Assembly (NCBI RefSeq): GCF_016785085.1
Contig: NZ_JAENHO010000027.1
Span: 1-55,672 of the forward strand
Direction: 5' to 3'
Origin: Paractinoplanes lichenicola
GTDB lineage: Bacteria; Actinomycetota; Actinomycetes; Mycobacteriales; Micromonosporaceae
Length of the DNA: 55,672 bases
Positions 48,270 to 55,672 of this stretch are shown piece by piece. Positions within the stretch are counted from its first letter, which is position 1, and each line of letters opens with the position of its first letter. The notes beneath the pieces were generated by a model. It was not told the origin of the DNA. It did no database searches and saw only the letters and a program-made list of their open reading frames with translations. The position numbers and the translations under genes are program-made.

Positions 48270-49070
48270 ATGCGCAGGCGCATTCTCATGCTGGGCGTCG
48301 CGGCCTTGCTGGCCCTGCTGAGCGCAGTGGCGGTCGTCGCCTACGCGCGCGGCGCCGACCGGCGTGCGGTCGAGGGCAAGAAGGGCACCTGGGTGCTGCT
48401 GGCCACGGCGACCATTCCGAGCGGCACGACCGGGGCCCAGATCCGCTCCAAGCGGCTGGTGCGTCAGGTGCTGATGCCGGCCGAGACGGTGCCGTCGGGC
48501 GCGCTGACCAAGCTCGACTCGGGGCTGGACACCAGGAAGTTGAACGCCGACCTGGCGCCTGACCAGATGCTGCTGAGCCGGCAGTTCGATGTGGCCGTCA
48601 AGCCCGTGGCCTCGCCCACCCCGACGTTCAAGGTGCCCGCCGACCGGCTCGCCGTCAGCGTCCAGCTCGGCATCGCGCCGCAGGTCGCGGGCAACGTCAA
48701 GCGGGGTGACCAGGTGGTCGTCTTCCTCACCACGCCCAAGCAGGAGACCGACGAGAAACCGCAGCAAACCGCGGTGCTGCTGGCCAAGGTGACCGTCCTC
48801 AGTGTCGGCGAGAGCGCGGTGCCGAGCCAGCCCCCGATCGTCGTGCCGCAGAGCGGCGCCGCGGCCATCATGTCGACCGCGGTCCCCAGCCCCTCCGTGG
48901 GCTCCACGACCGAGCTGATCCGCTACGTCGTCACCCTCGCCGTCACCGCCGATCAGGCTGAGGCCCTGGTCAACGGCTACAACCGCGGGCTGTTGCACCT
49001 GGGGCTGCTGGGCGCCAAGGCGACCGTGACCGCCTCACCGACCGTCGTCGAGAGCGGGGCTGCCGGATGA
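48270..49070 (+). CDS. CpaB/RcpC-like Flp pilus assembly protein
   Basis: The protein has 266 residues: one N-terminal transmembrane helix (about 5-26), then a SAF-type beta-clip region (WVLLATATIPSGTTGAQIRS, later GNVKRGDQVVVFLTTP). In diderms CpaB acts near the secretin; here it must serve the thick wall. GGGGGT precedes ATG 48270. The stop overlaps the next start by 4 bp (ATGA). Confidence 0.85.
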   Translation: MRRRILMLGVAALLALLSAVAVVAYARGADRRAVEGKKGTWVLLATATIPSGTTGAQIRSKRLVRQVLMPAETVPSGALTKLDSGLDTRKLNADLAPDQMLLSRQFDVAVKPVASPTPTFKVPADRLAVSVQLGIAPQVAGNVKRGDQVVVFLTTPKQETDEKPQQTAVLLAKVTVLSVGESAVPSQPPIVVPQSGAAAIMSTAVPSPSVGSTTELIRYVVTLAVTADQAEALVNGYNRGLLHLGLLGAKATVTASPTVVESGAAG

Positions 49071-50253
49071 GCCTGTACGTCTATCTGGAACCGGACCGCG
49101 ACATGCTGGCCGAGCGCGGACAGGAGTTCCAGTCCGTCGGCGGCTCGCTCGTGCACAGCATGGCCGAGCTCGAGGCCCACCTGCCCCGCTACCCCGAGAC
49201 GCTGCTGGTGCTCGTGGGGGCGACCGTCGACCTCGACGAGGCGCTGATGTTCACCGCCTACCAGCGGCTGCAGCGGCCCCTGATCGGGGTGGTGCTCGTG
49301 CGCAAACAGATCAACCCGGCCGAGGTCATCCGGTGCCTGCAGGCCGGCGTACGGGATGTGGTCGACGAGGCCGACTGGGACGGGATCCGGCAGGCGACCA
49401 GCCGCTCGGTCGACATCTCGAAGGCGCTCAGCACCACGATGCGCTCGGGCGCCGACGTCGCCCCGCACGGCCGGATCGTCACGATCTTCGCCGGCAAGGG
49501 CGGGTGCGGCCGCAGCTTCGTGGCCGTCAACCTGGCCGTGGCGTTGTGGGCCGGGGGCGCCCGCCGGGTGCTGCTGGTCGACCTCGACCTCCAGTTCGGC
49601 GACGTGGCGATCATGCTCAAGCTGCCGCCCGACCGGAGCATCGCGGGCGGCATCGCGATGGCGGGCCGCCTCGACGAGCCCGGCCTGCGCTCGATCGTCA
49701 CCCCGTACCGGCCCGGCATCGACGCGCTGCTCGCCCCGGGCAATCCGGCGCAGGGGGAACACGTACGGCGGGAACTGGTCTTGGAGATCCTCGACGCGGC
49801 CCGCCCGCACTACGACTTCATCGTGATCGACACCCCGGCCATCGTCACCGATCAGGTGCTGGCCGCGCTCGACGTCTCGGACTGGTTCGTCCCGATCGTC
49901 ACGCCCGACCTGCCGACGCTCAAGACCGTGCGGCTGACCGTCGAGATGTTCGACATGCTGGAGTATCCGCGCGACCGCAGCCTGCTCGTCTTCAACCGCG
50001 CCAACACCCAGGTCGGTCTGACCACGGCCGACGTCGAGGAGGCGATCGGCATGCCGTTCGCGTCGCTCGTGCCCTCCAGCCGGGACGTGCCGATCTCGGT
50101 CAACCAGGGCGAGCCGATCATGCTGACCGAGCCGCTGCACCCGGTCAGCCGGGCCATCCGGCAGCTGGCCGACCGCTGCGCCGGCACCGAGACCGCGCCT
50201 GAGGTCAAACGCGGCCTGTTCGGACGGTCGCTCAAGCGGAAGAAGGTCGCGCG

Positions 50254-50257
<4 letters not shown>
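49067..50257 (+). CDS. TadZ/CpaE-like ATPase with altered Walker A
   Basis: The protein has 396 residues. An N-terminal receiver-like domain without phospho-acceptor (1-125) is followed by a MinD/ParA-type ATPase domain. The deviant Walker A reads GKGGCGRSF, keeping the signature Lys144 but with Arg149 for the P-loop Lys and Phe151 for Thr. VLLVDLDLQFGDVAIML and YDFIVIDTPA are normal. TadZ/CpaE places the pilus machine at a cell site; atypical Walker A motifs are known among TadZ proteins. Overlaps both neighbours by 4 bp. Confidence 0.86.
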
Positions 50258-51656
<1,399 letters not shown>

Positions 51657-51660
<4 letters not shown>

Positions 51661-52622
51661 CCGCCGCCCGCTGGGTCGTCGCCCTGCCCGCCGCCGGGGC
51701 CACCTTCCTGCTGTTCGCCCTGATCATCGAGCGGTTCTTCGGCCGTACGCCGATGCAGCGCCGGCTGACCACGCTGAAGCACTACACCGTGGGCGAGAAG
51801 CAGGTCGCCGAGCCGGTGCTGCGCCGCCTGCAGCACGCGGCCGGCCAGTTCGTCGAACGCTCCCCCGCGCTGACGAGCCTGGCCGCGCGGGCCGAACCCA
51901 AACTGGACGCGGCCGCGACCGGGCTGGTGCCCAGCGAATGGCTGGCCATCCGGTTCCTGATCTGCGTGCTGGCCGCGCTCGTCGGCATGCTGCTGCTCCC
52001 GCTGATCCTCGGGCTGCTGGCCGGGGTCGTGTTCGGCTACCTGCTGCCCGGCGCCCTGCTCAACATGCAGATCAACCGGCGCCGCAAGGTCTTCGCGGAC
52101 GAGCTGCCCGGCATGCTCCAGCTGATCCTCAGCGCGCTGCGCTCCGGCTTCACCCTGCAGCAGTCCGTCGAGGCGGCGGTCCGCGACGACGAGGGCCCGG
52201 TCGCCGAAGAATTCAGCCGGGCGCTGTCGGAGACCCGGATCAGCGGCGAGTTCGAGGACGCGCTCGCCCGCGCCGGCGAACGGGTGGAGAGCGCCGAGCT
52301 GACCTGGCTGGTGATGGCGCTGCGGCTGCAACGCGAAACCGGCGGCAGCCTGGCCGAGGTCATGCAGACCACTGCCGACACGATGCGCGAACGCGCCTAC
52401 CTGCGGCGGCACGTGCGCAGCCTGTCGGCCGAGGGCCGGATGTCGGCGTACGTGCTCATCTGCCTGCCGATCTTCACGTCGATCATGCTGTTCCTCGTCC
52501 GCAAGGACTACATCATGCCGCTGTTCCAGCAGGTCCTGGGCATGGTGCTGCTCGGCGTGGCGGTCATGATGCTGGTCATCGGCGCGGTCTGGCTGCGCGC
52601 GATCACCAAGATCGAGGTGTAG
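51657..52622 (+). CDS. tadB: TadB inner-membrane pilus platform protein
   Basis: The protein has 321 residues with T2SSF-type topology: one N-terminal helix, two in the middle (about 98-140), and one near the C-terminus. The conserved cytoplasmic T2SSF domain is ELPGMLQLILSALRSGFTLQ, LQRETGGSLAEVMQTTADTM. It contacts TadA. GTG start. Confidence 0.9.
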
Positions 52623-52624
52623 CG

Positions 52625-53536
52625 GTGAACGGCCCGGTCCTCGTCGCGATCGCCACGCTGGCCTCGATCCTGGCCGTGGCCTTCGTCGCGGCTGCGGCCA
52701 CCGTGCCCCCCAGCCGGCGGCAGCGCATGCTGCGGATCCTGCACTCGTTCGACCGCAGCCGCAACGCACCCCGGGCGGTCGCCCCACCGTTCGGCGGCCG
52801 GCTGCGCCCGCCGGTGGTGTGGGCCCTGCAGCGCCTCGGCAACCTGGTCACCCCGCCCCCGGCGCGGGCCCGGCTGCTGCGGCACCTGGACTACGCCGGC
52901 AACCCGACCGCGTGGCCGCTCGACCGGGTGATCCGCGGCCGCATGGTCGCGGGCGTGGTGCTGGGGCTGCTCTTCTACATCATCGCCCAGGGGATCGCGC
53001 TCAAATACGGGCTGCCGGGGGCCGCGCTCGGCGTGCTGATCGGCCTGCACGTGCCCGACCTGCTGGCCTACAACGCCGGGGTGAAAAGGCAGAAGGACAT
53101 CACGATGTCCCTGCCCGACGTCCTCGACGCGATGGTGATCGGCGTCGAATCGGGCCTCGGCCTGGACGCGGCGATGGCCCAGGTGGCGCAATTGCTTCGC
53201 GGCCCGATGCCGGACGAGCTCAACCGGGTGCTCCAAGAGATGCGGCTGGGGGTGTCGCGGTCCATCGCGTTGCGGGCGTTGGCCAAGCGGACCACCGTCC
53301 GTGATCTGAAGACCCTGGTCACGGCGCTGGTGCAGGCGGGCGAGCTGGGCATCTCGATGGCGGGAATTCTGCGGGAACACGCCGCCGACCAACGCATGAG
53401 ACGCCGCCAGCGGGCCGAGGAACAGGCCCAGAAAGTCACGGTGAAACTGCTCTTCCCCGTCCTGTTCTGCCTCTTCCCGGTAATCTTCATCATCGTCCTG
53501 GGCCCAGCCATGATCAAAATCGTCGGCAGCCTCTAA
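52625..53536 (+). CDS. tadC: TadC inner-membrane pilus platform protein
   Basis: The protein has 303 residues, starting GTG 52625 two bases after tadB. T2SSF domain: SLPDVLDAMVIGVESGLGLD, LVQAGELGISMAGILREHAA. Transmembrane helices are near 4-24, 105-145 and the C-terminus (LLFPVLFCLFPVIFIIVLGP). It ends the tight tad gene string. No prepilin peptidase (TadV) gene follows. Confidence 0.88.
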   Translation: MNGPVLVAIATLASILAVAFVAAAATVPPSRRQRMLRILHSFDRSRNAPRAVAPPFGGRLRPPVVWALQRLGNLVTPPPARARLLRHLDYAGNPTAWPLDRVIRGRMVAGVVLGLLFYIIAQGIALKYGLPGAALGVLIGLHVPDLLAYNAGVKRQKDITMSLPDVLDAMVIGVESGLGLDAAMAQVAQLLRGPMPDELNRVLQEMRLGVSRSIALRALAKRTTVRDLKTLVTALVQAGELGISMAGILREHAADQRMRRRQRAEEQAQKVTVKLLFPVLFCLFPVIFIIVLGPAMIKIVGSL

Positions 53537-53672
53537 CCCCGGCCCCCACACTTCGCCGCCCGCTCGCTCGCCCGCGCCCCGCAGATCGCCGCCTGCTCGC
53601 TCGCCCGCGCCCGCACTTCGCGGCGCCCGCACTTCGCCGCGCCCGCGCCCGCGCCCGCACTTCGCCGCCCCT
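53537..53672. repeat. Irregular C/G-rich repeats ahead of the heptamer array
   Basis: Words such as GCACTTCGCCGC and GCTCGCTCGCCCGCGCC recur in this 136-bp stretch. It seems to be an older, diverged repeat field adjoining the perfect heptamer array. Confidence 0.5.
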
Positions 53673-53777
53673 CGCCCCACGCCCCACGCCCCACGCCCCA
53701 CGCCCCACGCCCCACGCCCCACGCCCCACGCCCCACGCCCCACGCCCCACGCCCCACGCCCCACGCCCCACGCCCCA
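53673..53777. repeat. Heptanucleotide microsatellite, 15 perfect copies of CGCCCCA
   Basis: 105 bp of uninterrupted CGCCCCA units between tadC and the histidine kinase gene. No variant copies are seen. The array ends about 75 bp before the kinase start, in position to affect its promoter region. Confidence 0.95.
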
Positions 53778-53785
53778 ACCAGTTT

Positions 53786-53797
53786 GTGAGTACTCAC
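53786..53797. promoter_or_regulatory. Palindrome GTGAGTACTCAC upstream of the histidine kinase
   Basis: A perfect 12-bp palindrome 55 bp before the kinase start and 8 bp after the heptamer array. It could be an operator; no regulator is identified. Confidence 0.35.
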
Positions 53798-53851
53798 TTA
53801 CTACGGGGTCGTTCCCAGCCCGGCTAAGGGACGGACGTTTTCGGCCGATAA

Positions 53852-55528
53852 GTGGATGTGACATCTGTCGTGGCCGACCCCGAGCTCGACGAGGAGAGGC
53901 GGCTCGCGGTCCTGCACGAGTACTGCGTGCTTGACGCTCCCGCCGACGAGGAGCTGACCACCGTCGTACGGGTTGCCGCTCTGGTCGCCGGCGTCCCCAC
54001 CGCGACCCTCAATCTGATCGACGAGAGCCGTCAGTGCCAGCTCACCACGTACGGCTTCGAGGGTGGCAACTCGGCCCGCTCGGATTCGATGTGCGCCATC
54101 CAGTTCCGGGCCGGCCGCTTCGTGCACGTGCCGGACGCCCGCGAGCACCCGCTCTACCGCGACAACCCGTGGGTCAACGGCAACATCGCCCAGGTCCGCT
54201 TCTACGCGTCGGCGCCGCTGATCACCCCCGAGGGATATGCGCTGGGCACCCTGTGCGTCTTCGACGACCAGGTCAAGGAGATGAGCGACGAGCAAAGCGG
54301 CCGCCTGATCGACCTGGCCGACGTGCTGGTCGCCCTGTTCGAGCGGCGCCGCCAGGCCCGCCTCAACGAGCGGCTCGCCGTCGAGTCCGAGCACCGGCAG
54401 CGTTTCATCACGACGGTCCTCGAGACGATCGACGTCGGGGTGGTCGTCGCCGATCACACGGGACGCGTCACTCTGCTCAACCGGGCGGCCCGCGACTGGC
54501 ACGGTTTGGACGCCGACGCCTCGCTCGACCCGTCGGCGCTGCCCGAACACTATGGGCTGTTCGACGCGGAGGGCGTTTCCCGGCTGACCCCCGACCAGGT
54601 TCCGCTGCTGCGGGCGCTGCGCGAGGGCCGAATCGAAAACCTCGAGATGACCGTACGGGCTCCGGGTCGTCCCCCGATCTTGTTGAACTGCAACGGAAGC
54701 CAGCTCGTCGACGACGCCGGGGAGGTGCTGGGCGCGGTGGTCGCCATGAGCGACGTCACCGCCGATCGGGCCTACCGCCGGGAGATCGAGCGGGCCAGCG
54801 CCGAGATCGCGGCCCGGGGCGAGAAGCTGGCCGCGGCCATGGTCGAGTTGCGCCGGTCGAACGAGGAGCTCGAACAGTTCGCCGGCGCGGTCAGCCACGA
54901 CCTGGTGCGCCCGATGGCGGCCGCGCACGGCTTCCTCGATCTGCTGGTCGGCGAATACACGGAGGACCTCGACGACCGGGCGACGAAGTGGTTGACCGGG
55001 GCGATGCGTTCCGTGGAGCGCATGCAGAAGTTGGTGGACGCGTTGCTCCGGTATGCGCGGGCCGGCCAGACGCCGTACCAGGCCGAGCCGGTGCAGTTGA
55101 ACAACGTGGTGCTCGATGTGCTGGCCGACCTGCGCACGGCCACGGAGAGCAGCGGAGCTCAGATCTCGGCGACCGATGATCTGCCCACGATTCAGGGTGA
55201 TCCGGTGTTGCTGCGGCAGCTGCTGCAAAACCTGATCGACAACGCGATGAAGTACCGCCGGCCCGACCGTCCGTGCCACATCACGATGAGCGCCGAGGCC
55301 CACCCGGACAAGTGGATCGTGCGGGTGGCCGACAACGGGATCGGTATTCCACCTTCGCAACGCGAGCGGGTGTTCGAGATGTTCGCACAGGTAGATCCGA
55401 AGCAGCAGAAGGGCTTCGGCATCGGCCTGTCCACGTGCTTACGCATTCTGGAACGCCACCACGGCAAGATCACGCTCGAGGAGACCCCGGGCGGCGGCAC
55501 AACGGTCTGCCTACAACTGCCCAAATAG
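53852..55528 (+). CDS. GAF-PAS sensor histidine kinase
   Basis: The protein has 558 residues and is soluble. Order: GAF (about 15-165; RRLAVLHEYCVLDAPADEEL, RFYASAPLITPEGYALGTLC), PAS (about 185-305; FITTVLETIDVGVVVADHTG), coiled linker, HisKA with His349 in FAGAVSHDLVRPM, HATPase with N-box NLIDNAMKY, G1 DNGIGIP and G2 GFGIGLS. Phytochrome-like and bacteriophytochrome-type H-boxes resemble it. No response regulator is adjacent, but the single-domain receiver at the start of the tad cluster is a candidate partner. GTG 53852 is the first start; GTG 53858 and 53870 are alternatives. Confidence 0.86.
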   Translation: MDVTSVVADPELDEERRLAVLHEYCVLDAPADEELTTVVRVAALVAGVPTATLNLIDESRQCQLTTYGFEGGNSARSDSMCAIQFRAGRFVHVPDAREHPLYRDNPWVNGNIAQVRFYASAPLITPEGYALGTLCVFDDQVKEMSDEQSGRLIDLADVLVALFERRRQARLNERLAVESEHRQRFITTVLETIDVGVVVADHTGRVTLLNRAARDWHGLDADASLDPSALPEHYGLFDAEGVSRLTPDQVPLLRALREGRIENLEMTVRAPGRPPILLNCNGSQLVDDAGEVLGAVVAMSDVTADRAYRREIERASAEIAARGEKLAAAMVELRRSNEELEQFAGAVSHDLVRPMAAAHGFLDLLVGEYTEDLDDRATKWLTGAMRSVERMQKLVDALLRYARAGQTPYQAEPVQLNNVVLDVLADLRTATESSGAQISATDDLPTIQGDPVLLRQLLQNLIDNAMKYRRPDRPCHITMSAEAHPDKWIVRVADNGIGIPPSQRERVFEMFAQVDPKQQKGFGIGLSTCLRILERHHGKITLEETPGGGTTVCLQLPK

Positions 55529-55562
55529 CAGTAGGCCCACCCCGAGTGGGGTGGGCCTACTG
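55529..55562. terminator. Strong bidirectional terminator between histidine kinase and rRNA operon
   Basis: A 15-bp perfect stem (CAGTAGGCCCACCCC with its complement) and a 4-nt loop, followed on the plus strand by TTTC. It begins just after the kinase stop and lies about 10 bp beyond the 3' end of the 5S gene on the other strand, so it can end both transcripts. Confidence 0.88.
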
Positions 55563-55572
55563 TTTCACGTTG

Positions 55573-55672
55573 AGTCCGGCGGCGTCCTACTCTCCCACAC
55601 CCTCCCGAGTGCAGTACCATCGGCGCTGGAGGGCTTAGCTTCCGGGTTCGGAATGAGACCGGGCGTTTCCCC
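55573..55672 (-). rRNA. rrf: 5S ribosomal RNA, 3' part (cut by window end)
   Basis: Read on the minus strand, the sequence contains GGGAAACGCCCGGTCTCATT, CCGAACCCGGAAGCTAAGCC, CGCCGATGGTACTGC and GGGAGAGTAGGACGCCGCCG. These are the universal 5S helix and loop elements in actinobacterial form. About 100 nt are in the window; the first 15-20 nt are beyond it. The 3' end is estimated from the pairing partner outside the window and may shift by a few bases. It is the last gene of a 16S-23S-5S operon running in from the right. Confidence 0.93.

Noticed and set aside
53537..53777. CRISPR array
   Set aside because: The repeats are contiguous heptamers without spacers and no cas genes are present. 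No CRISPR was seen elsewhere in the window.

Overview
The window is high-GC actinobacterial DNA. The gene content, the many GTG starts and the leaderless promoters point to a soil Micromonosporaceae-type organism (Actinoplanes-like). That placement is an inference from style, because no rRNA long enough for classification is present. The right edge is the 3' end of an rRNA operon: a 5S rRNA gene on the minus strand, cut by the window end.

Layout. 1-4.1 kb is a scarred accessory stretch: the tail of an IS3-family element, the tail of a gene it appears to interrupt, an orphan endonuclease VII-type protein, an alpha/beta hydrolase, a small HTH protein and a decayed kinase-fold gene. 4.1-10.4 kb is ordinary chromosome: mannitol dehydrogenase, two PAP2 phosphatases, a secreted protein, a cysteine-free redoxin-like protein, a DHA2 exporter and a CGNR zinc-finger regulator. 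10.6-20.5 kb mixes unknown membrane and secreted proteins. It includes a LysR regulator divergent from a coupled FAD monooxygenase/flavoreductase pair, a decayed transposase, an ASCH-HTH-HhH protein, and a coupled pair of secreted proteins.

20.5-42.8 kb is a carbohydrate island. A CUT1-type ABC importer (binding lipoprotein and two permeases, no ATPase) is encoded with a YicI-like GH31 alpha-xylosidase, next to a PfkB kinase/GH4 pair. Further along are a secreted multidomain GH3 enzyme, a LacI regulator and a GH42 beta-galactosidase. Near-identical 16-bp palindromes of the form GTCGAAGCGCTTCGAY occur twice before the importer operon and once before the GH3 gene. The LacI gene lies at the distal end of the GH3 gene string, so one self-contained regulon is likely. 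Alpha-xylosidase plus beta-glucosidase plus beta-galactosidase fits xyloglucan oligosaccharides best, but the substrate is inferred. Embedded in the island is a HelR-type RNA polymerase-recycling ATPase gene preceded by a palindrome with the CTTGC-N-GCAAG core of the rifamycin-associated element.

42.9-55.5 kb is a surface and signalling block. It contains a Wzz/BY-kinase-like protein with an altered P-loop, an iron-box-preceded siderophore-interacting protein, and a tad (Flp pilus) cluster: response regulator, Flp pilin, TadE, TadG-like, CpaB, TadZ, TadA, TadB, TadC. The cluster is followed by 15 perfect copies of a heptamer and a GAF-PAS histidine kinase. A strong hairpin separates the kinase from the convergent rRNA operon.

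The most noteworthy points are the RAE-helR module, the operator-defined oligosaccharide regulon, the heptamer microsatellite, Lys-to-Arg P-loops in two ATPases, and a repeated leaderless promoter pattern (TANNNT, 6-7 nt, start codon).
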